DNA of 64,000 nucleotides, from positions 1 through 64,000 of the forward strand of contig CAJUQA010000003.1 of NCBI GenBank assembly GCA_910588375.1, read 5' to 3'. The position numbers were made by a program, and so were the translations under genes. Under the pieces are notes generated by a model. It ran no database searches and was not told where the DNA came from. It was given only the letters and a program-made list of their open reading frames with translations. Below are positions 37,169 to 45,449 of the stretch, piece by piece. Every line of letters starts with the position of its first letter. Position 1 is the stretch's first letter. Origin of the DNA: an uncultured Odoribacter sp. GTDB taxonomy: Bacteria > Bacteroidota > Bacteroidia > Bacteroidales > Marinifilaceae.

Positions 37169-37867
37169 CTATTCCGTTTTTTTCAATTCATCATACCGGG
37201 TAAAAATTTGAACCATATCCTCCTGCCTTATCTTCCATTTGTTTTCCTTACAACACTTTTCCATATCACCCGCATATTTCCCGAATATCCGAAAAAAATC
37301 CTTTTTAGTCCGGGGCAATGGCAAAGGGGACGCATCATCCATACTATAATATAAGGTATGCTGCTGCCGGAAAGCGTCCTTTTCGCGCTCCTGATAACCG
37401 TTGGCTTCCCTGCCCTTTTCTATTTTACACGTATGAAGCAGAAAAACACGGCAGGAACTCCCCCGATAAAGCAATTCCAAAATTCCCGTTTTCACCTTAC
37501 TGCCCCAATAATATTCATCGTAAACAAAGCTCCGGTCACCGATTCTCACCTCCCGGACTTGCTTCGACAAATTAAGGCTACGAATGGAATCCTGTTCGTT
37601 TTTCAATAGTATCTGTTCACCATATATAAAATACCTCATCGGATACTCCAACGTCTCTCCCGACACCATAATTACCTGTCCCGCTAACCACGGCTCCTCT
37701 AAAAAAGGGCTCCCGGCATAATACAAAGCAAGCGATTCAAACGTAGCCGCTTCCGGCAACATGCTCAACCGGAAATTATTCATCGTGGTATTGATACTGT
37801 TTACATCCTGTGCATGAACCGTAACAATACATCCCAGAAAAAAAGAAATAAAAAATAGCCTTTTCAT
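37169..37867 (-). CDS. Secreted protein of unknown function
   Basis: A 232-residue protein with a signal peptide (MKKRLFF-type start, MKRLFFISFFLGCIVTVHAQ). The mature part has no domain that I recognise. It has two cysteine pairs (SSCRVFLLHTC, KCCKENK) and a mixed alpha/beta pattern with a helical end. The start at 37867 gives a clean signal peptide; the 16 upstream codons do not fit one. A strong terminator lies just upstream, so it depends on readthrough from locus A or on an unseen promoter. Confidence 0.65.
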   Translation of the reverse strand: MKRLFFISFFLGCIVTVHAQDVNSINTTMNNFRLSMLPEAATFESLALYYAGSPFLEEPWLAGQVIMVSGETLEYPMRYFIYGEQILLKNEQDSIRSLNLSKQVREVRIGDRSFVYDEYYWGSKVKTGILELLYRGSSCRVFLLHTCKIEKGREANGYQEREKDAFRQQHTLYYSMDDASPLPLPRTKKDFFRIFGKYAGDMEKCCKENKWKIRQEDMVQIFTRYDELKKTE

Positions 37868-37902
37868 ATTACAACCCGAATTTATAAAACCTATCTTAAA
37901 AA

Positions 37903-37936
37903 GATAGGCTGTCATCCATACGTCCGACAGCCTATC
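37903..37936 (-). terminator. Terminator of SusC/D locus A
   Basis: On the minus strand an 11-bp perfect stem (GATAGGCTGTC / GACAGCCTATC) with a 12-nt loop, followed by five T. It is about 30 bp after the stop of the lipoprotein gene. Confidence 0.85.
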
Positions 37937-37966
37937 ATCACATTATGTCAAAAAGAAAAATACTCT

Positions 37967-38809
37967 TTATTCTTCCACTTTTTTCATGGTTGTAATAATC
38001 GGGAACCAACCGCTAAGACTTGCATTTAGGATAGCATAAGAACCCGTTACTATCCCATTGTAATTCACCTCGCCAACCACCGGAGCATCAACCAAACTTG
38101 AACCGGCTATGTTAAAGAAAAACCTATGGTCGCTACCACCATTGGTGAACACATACTGCTCTATAGGTATGGAAATTGTTCCATTGTCCCAATCCACCGT
38201 AGCTTCCAATTCCGAAGGCAAACCCTGAAAAAATCCTTTTATTACAATCGTGTTTTCATCCACTTTCTCAATCTCCACGTCATAAAAGTCGCCGTAGCCT
38301 GTCATGTCTAACACGGCCCCGTTTCTGACGTCTTGTGCCAACCATGCACCTACCAGCCAGTCCATGTTGAATTCAAAAAAGCGGCTCAAATTCACTCTGA
38401 CAGAATGGGTTGTCCCTTCCTGAATCATAGAAGCATCCGCATCCAATTTCAACGTCAAGGTCACACCTTCGGGAGTCAGATTATCGTAATTTCCTTTAAT
38501 CTGAATCTTTCCAACATACTCACCCGCCGGAATCGTCACACTTTTGGAAACAAAATCAAAATCCGTTCCTTCTACTGCTGTAGTATTGGCAGCATCCACA
38601 GACACCGTAAACGTACGGGCTTCATTGCTTTTGTTGGCACATCCGACTTCTATCGTCACCATCCCGTCTGCTTCACTACGCACCACCTTAGAAATTGTCT
38701 TTTCCGAAAAAGAAACAAAATCCGGGCCATTATAAATAATCGGGTCATTTTCACAGCCCGTCAGCAATAACGCTGACAAGGCTATAAATAATACATATAT
38801 TTTCTTCAT
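37967..38809 (-). CDS. Surface lipoprotein of locus A (Calx-beta-like)
   Basis: A 280-residue lipoprotein with lipobox LLTGC. Residues about 40-140 look like a Calx-beta or DUF4843 beta-sandwich (TFTVSVDAANTTAVEGTDFDF, SVTIPAGEYVGKIQI). The second half is lipocalin-like (MDWLVGAWLAQDV). It sits where SusE/SusF-type binding lipoproteins occur, downstream of SusD, so ligand capture is a reasonable inference. The start at MKKIYVLF is preferred over MMIMKK. Confidence 0.75.
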   Translation of the reverse strand: MKKIYVLFIALSALLLTGCENDPIIYNGPDFVSFSEKTISKVVRSEADGMVTIEVGCANKSNEARTFTVSVDAANTTAVEGTDFDFVSKSVTIPAGEYVGKIQIKGNYDNLTPEGVTLTLKLDADASMIQEGTTHSVRVNLSRFFEFNMDWLVGAWLAQDVRNGAVLDMTGYGDFYDVEIEKVDENTIVIKGFFQGLPSELEATVDWDNGTISIPIEQYVFTNGGSDHRFFFNIAGSSLVDAPVVGEVNYNGIVTGSYAILNASLSGWFPIITTMKKVEE

Positions 38810-38823
38810 AATCATCAATAATT

Positions 38824-40311
38824 TTAATATCCGCTATTCTGTTGTATCTGAGGATTGGCATTCGTTTCATGCGTCGGGATAGGCCATACGAAACGGAAAT
38901 CTCCCGCTTCCTTGCTAATGGCAGTAGAGGTTGCACCATTGTTCAAATAAACAAAAGTTCCATCCTGCGGCGTACGTCCTGCCAGACCTACGCCGTAACG
39001 TTTCAAATCCCACAACCGGTTACCTTCCATGTAAAATTCTCTCTGACGCTCTTTACGGATTTCATTTGTCAAAGCTGCTCCCGCATAAGACTGCGCCGTA
39101 TAACCGGCAATACGTTTTGCCTTGAAAGCATTGAGATAAGCCAAGGCATTCGTTGCATCTCCCGATTCGTTATACGCTTCCGCCAAAATCATATACATTT
39201 CGGCAATGCGCAGAATCTTCGGCATGTTTATGAAATTCGTAGAACCCGTATACAAAGCCGGATTACCCGGATATTTCGTACAATAGTAAAGCGTTACCGT
39301 TCCCGTAGAGAAAGTCATTTCCGCTTCATCGAAATATACCCAGAAACGAAGGTCATTCTCTTGGTCATACAGATCAATGACATCCTGTGTCGGCAAGAAA
39401 TCCGGTTGAATCTTCGTTCCACTTGCCGATTTGTCAATCAAATATGTACCGGTAGCACTTCCCAGCTGTCCGGTTTTAAAAATCGGCTGGAAAATAGTTT
39501 CCGTAGATTCATCATTCGTCCACATCCGATAGATAGCCTGAGCAGAAGTCACTAACGGATAAGCATCTCCGTCCACCAACGGTTTAGCCATGGCAATCGC
39601 TGTCGTATAATCTTTCATCTGCAAAGCCACTCTTGCCTTTAAAGCGGTCACGGCATCCACCGTCACATAACCGGAATTTTGCTCTCCCGGAGCCGTTACA
39701 TACTTGGCAGCCGAATCCAAATCGCCTTTTATCAAAGCATAAGTTTCAGCCAATGAAGAACGTGACGGATAAGTAGAAGAGTTACTGGACGGTTCATATT
39801 TCGTCACCAAAGCTACACCCAAATCACTGCTTGCCGTAGAAGCATTGTAGGCTTTACAGAAACGAAGAGTTAATTCGTTATAAGCCAGAGCACGCATAAA
39901 GTAAGCATCACCCAAAGCCCGTTTGGCAATTGCTTGGTCTTCGGCAGAAAAGGTAGGAATCAAATTTTCCGCTCCTTCAATCAAAAAATTACAGTTACTA
40001 ATCAACGAATAGAACGTTGCCCATTGACCGCCGTCTTCTGCGGTAAATTGCCAACGATACCAACTACCGTATGTATTGGAATAATCAATAACGGCATTCA
40101 AACCATCGGCCTGTATTTCCGGCTGTAACACATAATCTCCCGTAAACTGTCCCCGAAGATAGGCATAAAAACCATTCCGGAAATTATTGAAATCGCTTGC
40201 CGTTTGCAAAGCCTCGCCGGTAGGGATTTTATCGTAGGGATATTTGTCCATATCACAAGATGCGAACAAAAACCCTCCAATAGCAATCAATGTATATAAT
40301 ATCTTTTTCAT
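38824..40311 (-). CDS. SusD/RagB-type outer-membrane lipoprotein, locus A
   Basis: A 495-residue lipoprotein with lipobox LFASC. It has TPR-like helices and typical SusD sequences (AYFMRALAYNELTLRFCKAYN, RIAEMYMILAEAYNESGD, ERQREFYMEGNRLWDLKRYG). It forms the lid of the SusC transporter encoded 16 bp upstream. The substrate is unknown; the operon has no glycoside hydrolase or peptidase. Confidence 0.93.
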   Translation of the reverse strand: MKKILYTLIAIGGFLFASCDMDKYPYDKIPTGEALQTASDFNNFRNGFYAYLRGQFTGDYVLQPEIQADGLNAVIDYSNTYGSWYRWQFTAEDGGQWATFYSLISNCNFLIEGAENLIPTFSAEDQAIAKRALGDAYFMRALAYNELTLRFCKAYNASTASSDLGVALVTKYEPSSNSSTYPSRSSLAETYALIKGDLDSAAKYVTAPGEQNSGYVTVDAVTALKARVALQMKDYTTAIAMAKPLVDGDAYPLVTSAQAIYRMWTNDESTETIFQPIFKTGQLGSATGTYLIDKSASGTKIQPDFLPTQDVIDLYDQENDLRFWVYFDEAEMTFSTGTVTLYYCTKYPGNPALYTGSTNFINMPKILRIAEMYMILAEAYNESGDATNALAYLNAFKAKRIAGYTAQSYAGAALTNEIRKERQREFYMEGNRLWDLKRYGVGLAGRTPQDGTFVYLNNGATSTAISKEAGDFRFVWPIPTHETNANPQIQQNSGY

Positions 40312-40327
40312 CTGCATAAATTTAAAA

Positions 40328-43297
40328 TTAGAAGTTCAATTCAACACCGAATTCATACTGTCTCGTATTAGGATATTTTCCCATGGACAGATTCGAATCG
40401 ACTTCCGGGTCATAACCGGAATAATCCGTAAATGTCAAGAGATTACGTCCGATGGCATACACTCTGGCTCCTTCCACAAAACCGGTTTTCTGCAACAGAC
40501 GTCTGGGGAAAGAATAAGATAATGTCAAATTCTTTAACCGCACAAAAGAAGCATTTTCCAAGAAGCGATCGTCCATCTGTATCTGCTCTCCCACTTTCGG
40601 GATATCGGTATGCTGTCCCGGTGCGGTCCAGATATTCAACAATTTCTTAGACTGGTTGCTTTCTGAAGCGAATCCGGGATTTTCAACGAAGTAACGGTCA
40701 TTGTTCCACATATACTTCTTGGCCACCCAAGTGAAATCGGCATTCAAAGAAATGCCTTTCCATGCCAACGTCGTAGCGAAACCTCCTGCCCAGGGAGCAA
40801 AACGGCTTTTACCCGTAAACTGTTTCAAATCGTCCGAATATGTCTCGGTCACATTACCCTCCGGAGTATACCAAAGCTGTTTGCCGTTCGCAGGATTGAC
40901 ACCGGCATATTTGGCATAGAAAAATTCTCCAAACTCATGTCCTTCCGCATATTTCAATCCCGTACCCGCCTGCACGAAGTTCTCGAATCCTTCGTACAAT
41001 TTTTCAATCCGGTTTTTGTTGTAGTTGAAATTGGCACTTACGCTCCAGAAGAAGGCGCCTTTACTGAATATATCGTAACTGGCTGTAAAATCAACACCTG
41101 TATTTGTCATTTCACCTACATTACCGTATGCGGATTCATGTCCCGTAGTATAAGAGAACGGCACACTCATCAACATATCGGTGGTTGTCTTTTTATAGAA
41201 CTCCACGTCTACATTCAAAGCATTGAACAAACGGCCGGAAACGCCTACGTTCCATGACTTGACGGTTTCCCATGTCAAACCGCTGTTCTGCACACCGGAA
41301 AGCCACCATGCGGAAGCATCATTATACTGGCCGCTTCCGATAGAACCGATATACAAATAATCATCGATACCGGAGTTACCCGTAGAACCGTAACTTAATT
41401 TCAAACGCAAGTCATTCACCACATCCACGTTTGCCAAGAATGATTCCTTTTTCACATTCCACATCAGACCCAATGAATAGAAAGTACCCCAACGCTCATC
41501 CTCCGGGAACAAAGAAGAACCGTCCCGACGAACAGAAGCATCGAAATAATATTTATTCCGGAAATCATAATTAAAACGGGCAAAATATGAATTATAAACA
41601 GTCTCAGTCAAAGAAGCTCCGAACGGGCTATCCGTATAAGGAGTCTGTGAAGCGGACAGCAACATCAAACGCCGGTCGCTCTGTCCCTGCGTACAAGCAT
41701 TGAAAGTCTCATCTTTCTGAACAATGGATTCCTGTCCCACCAACAAAGAAAGGTGATGATCTTCTTTCACATCCATCTTATACTCTGCCGTATTGGTAAA
41801 GGTGAAAGAATAAAAACGCTCGAAAGCTTCCCGTACTTGTCCGCTATATCCATTATTTTCAGCCGGATAGTATTTATACGAGTTGCGCCAATCAAAAGCA
41901 TCTGCCGATTGCTGAGCCCGGATGGTCAAACCTTTGACAGGAGTCAACTGGATAAAGGTATTACCCATGATACGGGTCGTTTTGTTTGTCTGGGGCTGCA
42001 ATTCCATAATGTAAGCGGCATTATACATACCTAATTCATCACTGAAAATCCAACGGTCTCCCCATTTGATATTTCCATGTTCATCATACGTATAAGTATA
42101 AGGAGAGTATGACGGATCTTGCCATTTAGCATAGTTCACCGGATTATACCAACCATTGGTTGTAGAGAATGTCGTTTTGTATTTTTCATGAGACAATCCC
42201 AAGTTTACCCCAACCTTCAACCAAGAAGCGATTTTCGTATCAACATTGGAACGCAATGTCATACGCTGCATTCCGGAATGGTGCGTAATACCGTCCTGAT
42301 TAAAATAACCGGCAGAAAAGTAATAATTGCTCTTTTCAGAAGCTCCCGTTACCGAACCGTCGATTTGGTACGTCGGTGAATTGTCTTTAAATAGGTAATC
42401 TTTCCAATCCGTATCCACCTTGTATTTTGTAGCCCATTCCTTGTGTGCTTGGAAAGAAGCATTGTTAGCCAATGTCGGATCGATGATTTCCCGGAATTTC
42501 AGGTATTCCTGTGCATTCATCATATCCACATTGTCCACTGCCATCTGCGACCATCCGTATTGTGCACGTACCTGCATTTTAGGTTTCTCGCCCAATTTAC
42601 CGCGCTTGGTCGTAATCACCAACACTCCGTTAGCGGCACGGGCACCGTAAATAGCCGTAGCCGAAGCATCTTTCAACAATACTACATTTTCAATATCGTT
42701 GCTGTTCAAGGCACGGAAAGCAGAAGCCGTTACCGGCGTTCCGTCCACAATCAACAACGGAGTATTGCTGGCATTCATTGAATTAACCCCTCTCAAACGC
42801 ATGGAGAAACTTGCACTCGGCTCTCCGGATGCCGTATATACTTGCAAACCTGCCACCTGTCCCTGCAAAGCATCAGCCACATTCGCAACAGGGCGGTCTT
42901 TTAATTTTTCTTCTTTCACCGTAGAAACACTACCCGTGATAGAACCCAACTTCTGCGTACCGTACATCCCTTCAATCACCACTTCATCCAACATCTCCGC
43001 ATTCGCTTCCATCTCTACATTCACTACAGTCTTTCCAGCCACCGGCACTTCAATGTTTTTCATACCGATAAATGAAAAAACCAGCACTTCATTCTCTTTC
43101 ACTTTCAATGAAAACTTTCCATCCATATTCGTTGCCGTTCCCTGAGATGGATCACTTTTCAGAGAAATCGACACCCCTGGCAAAGGCATCTTGTCCTTTT
43201 TGTCAATAACCGTACCGGTTATCTCCCGCGTTTGCGAGAAACATATCTGTATTCCCACAAACGTAAGGAACACAAATAGTCCAATCAATTTTCTCAT
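40328..43297 (-). CDS. SusC/RagA-type TonB-dependent transporter, locus A
   Basis: A 989-residue outer-membrane beta-barrel. The signal peptide MRKLIGLFVFLTFVGIQICF ends before SQTREITG. A carboxypeptidase-regulatory-like domain (GTVIDKKDKMPLPGVSIS) comes next, then the TonB box/plug (EVVIEGMYGTQKLGSITGS, ASATAIYGARAANGVLVITT) and the barrel, ending YEFGVELNF. There is no STN domain, so no direct anti-sigma signalling is expected. Starts 8 or 22 codons upstream are possible, because the whole leader is conserved with three other SusC genes. Only the first 98 bp of the coding region and the leader match those copies. Confidence 0.93.
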   Translation of the reverse strand: MRKLIGLFVFLTFVGIQICFSQTREITGTVIDKKDKMPLPGVSISLKSDPSQGTATNMDGKFSLKVKENEVLVFSFIGMKNIEVPVAGKTVVNVEMEANAEMLDEVVIEGMYGTQKLGSITGSVSTVKEEKLKDRPVANVADALQGQVAGLQVYTASGEPSASFSMRLRGVNSMNASNTPLLIVDGTPVTASAFRALNSNDIENVVLLKDASATAIYGARAANGVLVITTKRGKLGEKPKMQVRAQYGWSQMAVDNVDMMNAQEYLKFREIIDPTLANNASFQAHKEWATKYKVDTDWKDYLFKDNSPTYQIDGSVTGASEKSNYYFSAGYFNQDGITHHSGMQRMTLRSNVDTKIASWLKVGVNLGLSHEKYKTTFSTTNGWYNPVNYAKWQDPSYSPYTYTYDEHGNIKWGDRWIFSDELGMYNAAYIMELQPQTNKTTRIMGNTFIQLTPVKGLTIRAQQSADAFDWRNSYKYYPAENNGYSGQVREAFERFYSFTFTNTAEYKMDVKEDHHLSLLVGQESIVQKDETFNACTQGQSDRRLMLLSASQTPYTDSPFGASLTETVYNSYFARFNYDFRNKYYFDASVRRDGSSLFPEDERWGTFYSLGLMWNVKKESFLANVDVVNDLRLKLSYGSTGNSGIDDYLYIGSIGSGQYNDASAWWLSGVQNSGLTWETVKSWNVGVSGRLFNALNVDVEFYKKTTTDMLMSVPFSYTTGHESAYGNVGEMTNTGVDFTASYDIFSKGAFFWSVSANFNYNKNRIEKLYEGFENFVQAGTGLKYAEGHEFGEFFYAKYAGVNPANGKQLWYTPEGNVTETYSDDLKQFTGKSRFAPWAGGFATTLAWKGISLNADFTWVAKKYMWNNDRYFVENPGFASESNQSKKLLNIWTAPGQHTDIPKVGEQIQMDDRFLENASFVRLKNLTLSYSFPRRLLQKTGFVEGARVYAIGRNLLTFTDYSGYDPEVDSNLSMGKYPNTRQYEFGVELNF

Positions 43298-43438
43298 ACA
43301 TTTTAATTTTAAGTTAGACATATTTAGGCTGTTTTGTTTCTTAAGTGTTAAAATATGTGTCAAAATCCACCGATCCTCGTTAAGATTTTCTTAAAAACAT
43401 CCCTTTTCAGAAAAGTGATACATGCTTGGTAAGCATGT
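43200..43438 (-). repeat. Shared SusC 5' cassette, copy A
   Basis: From the palindrome at 43438-43420 through the leader, signal peptide and first codons of the mature SusC. It is near-identical to copies B, C and D, but in inverted orientation, and ends at GGTTATTGACAA. The leader has several differences from B and shares GGTGGATTTTG and CACTTAAG with copy D. Confidence 0.9.
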
Positions 43439-43999
43439 GACACACGTTTATCTTTTTGATTTTAATTTATTTAGCTGTTTATTGAAAAAATTACCCTATA
43501 TAAAAATTGTCTTTTTAAGAAATTCTTAACGCAACAAAAATACAATAACGCAAATATATGTAAAATATTATATCCTGCAACACCGCCGGGGAATATTTTT
43601 ATTATGTAATCGTTTGCTGTAGAACTTTTTTGATAAAGAATCACAAAAAAGATGATTTTAAACTTAAATTTAACAAAAATCAGAATACACCCAAAAGAAT
43701 TTTAACACATATAAGAATTACCATTAGATATATTGCATTTTGAAATCAGACTTTTTCTTTATCCAAACATTCACTTTAGCTATTTTAGGAATATATCTTG
43801 TATTTTTCAAAAAGGGGTTACTTTGGCATAAAGTAAGTTTTTGCTGGGCAATACATAACCCTTTCTTTTGCCTATGTCTTTCCACTGAATGAATCTTTTC
43901 CCATTCTGGGCTGTTCCGGAACGGAGTTGATTCGGACGGAATTCAGAAAAATAACGGTAGTATCTATAAGAAGGAGCGGTGTATTGTTATAGAAAAGGT
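43439..43999. other. AT-rich intergenic region between cassette A and the Rpn-type gene
   Basis: No gene is seen in about 560 bp. It holds a small palindrome, TTAAGAATTTCTTAA-like, at about 43515-43529, and a 7-bp hairpin TTACTTT-GGCAT-AAAGTAA (43818-43836) followed by GTTTTTG. The second looks like a remnant of an insertion sequence or a terminator, but cannot be assigned. Confidence 0.5.
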
Positions 44000-44863
44000 T
44001 TACAATCCCTGTATTTCTTCAAGGGAAAGATTCGTATATTTTACAATCACATCCAGCGCTATCCCGTCAGCAAGCATTTTCTTTGCCATTATCACTCGTT
44101 CTTCGTGACGTCCTTCTGCCCGTCCTTCTGCTCTTCCTTCTTCCCGTTCTGTAAATATGTTATCACGCAATATGACTACATTATCTAAATGGCGATAATA
44201 AGCTTTCAATTCATCTTTGCTGAGCCGATCCAATTGCAAACGCTCACGTGCTTCCACAAGCCCCGGAGCCGTTGCATCACTGGGAATTTCACCGGTGTTG
44301 AGAAAATAAATCCATTGTTCCAGAGGAACTTTTGACCAACGGTTGAAATCATTGACCCGTAAAATATAATATTCGGGATACAATTGACTTACTTCCGACA
44401 CCTGGAAAGTCTGTTGCTGAAAAGGAGAAAGGCGAAGCAATTCATTTGTATGAAGCCCGCGAAATTCCGTTTTCCCATGATAGACGGTATCTGTCCCACT
44501 ACCCAGTGCAAAGTATACAATGTTTATGCTATAAACTTTTCGGATATTCCGATAACCTTCTCCCCGGTTAATGTATTCGGTCAAAAGTTTAGATACTCCG
44601 AAAAGCATCCGTTGAAAATAGGCATATTCATTATTGTTTTGAATTTCAAGAAGGATCAACACTCCCTTGGAATCCTCCGCCAGAATATCGACACGGTTGT
44701 ATTTATCATATTCGCTTTCCTGATTGCTTTCACTTTCAAGTAGTCTATGTATGGTGATTTTCTCTCCCAATAGAGTCGTCACAAGGCCTTCCAATACTGT
44801 GAAATTCGCTTTGTCGCGCAAAAGGCGTTTCATTGCCCAATCGAAACGGATATAATTTGCCAT
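44000..44863 (-). CDS. Rpn-family recombination-promoting nuclease / putative transposase
   Basis: A 287-residue PD-(D/E)XK-fold protein. The start NYIRFDWAMKRLLRDKANF and the core RVDILAEDSKGVLILLEIQNNNEYAYFQRMLFGVSKLL hold the acidic D...ExQ site. The C-terminal tail has the EGRAEGRAEGR repeat common in this family. Rpn proteins of E. coli promote RecA-independent recombination and cut DNA; many Bacteroidetes copies are uncharacterised. It is a lone gene between the divergent SusC loci A and B, flanked on both sides by the same inverted cassette. Confidence 0.85.
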   Translation of the reverse strand: MANYIRFDWAMKRLLRDKANFTVLEGLVTTLLGEKITIHRLLESESNQESEYDKYNRVDILAEDSKGVLILLEIQNNNEYAYFQRMLFGVSKLLTEYINRGEGYRNIRKVYSINIVYFALGSGTDTVYHGKTEFRGLHTNELLRLSPFQQQTFQVSEVSQLYPEYYILRVNDFNRWSKVPLEQWIYFLNTGEIPSDATAPGLVEARERLQLDRLSKDELKAYYRHLDNVVILRDNIFTEREEGRAEGRAEGRHEERVIMAKKMLADGIALDVIVKYTNLSLEEIQGL

Positions 44864-45009
44864 AAGCCGTATTTTAATGTCCTCTACGAAATAACGGATT
44901 TATTTTCAATTAAACAAATTTCATCCGATTATTTTAATCATTTCTGATTTAGCTTTACATTTTAAATCATATTGTTCCTTTTGGGCGTCTCTCTTTCCCA
45001 CTTATTGTC

Positions 45010-45449
45010 CTATGCTTACCAAGCATGTATCACTCTTCTAAAAAAGGATGTTTTTAAGAAAATCTTAACGAGGATTGATGGGTTTTGACACATATTTTAA
45101 CATTCAAGAAACAAAACAGCCTAAATATGTCTAACTTAAAATTAAAATGTATGAGAAAATTGATTGGACTATTTGTGTTCCTTACGTTTGTGGGAATACA
45201 GATATGTTTCTCGCAAACGCGGGAGATAACCGGGACGGTTATTGACAAGCACGACAAGTCTCCTTTACCCGGAGTGTCTGTCGTCGTAAAAGGTAATCCT
45301 TCCACAGGAGTTGCTACGGATGTTAATGGAAAATTCTCGTTGAAAGTAAATGACAGCGATGTGTTGGTGTTTTCTTTCATCGGTATGAAACCGCAGGAAA
45401 TGGCTGTGAAAGGACAAACGAATCTTACCATAGAATTGGAACCTGCCAG
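45010..45449 (+). repeat. Shared SusC 5' cassette, copy B
   Basis: Contains the palindrome ATGCTTACCAAGCAT at 45012-45026. Positions 45012-45335 match copy C (52005-52328) with one mismatch. From 45127 to 45449 it matches copy D (offset 18381) with about two mismatches, although their leaders differ at about nine places. Copy B thus combines a C-like leader with a D-like downstream part. Confidence 0.93.

Noticed and set aside
43420..45026. Invertible promoter controlled by a site-specific invertase
   Set aside because: The palindromes are inside longer inverted copies, but no tyrosine or serine recombinase gene is present in the window, and each SusC already carries the complete leader. Homologous or Rpn-stimulated exchange fits better.
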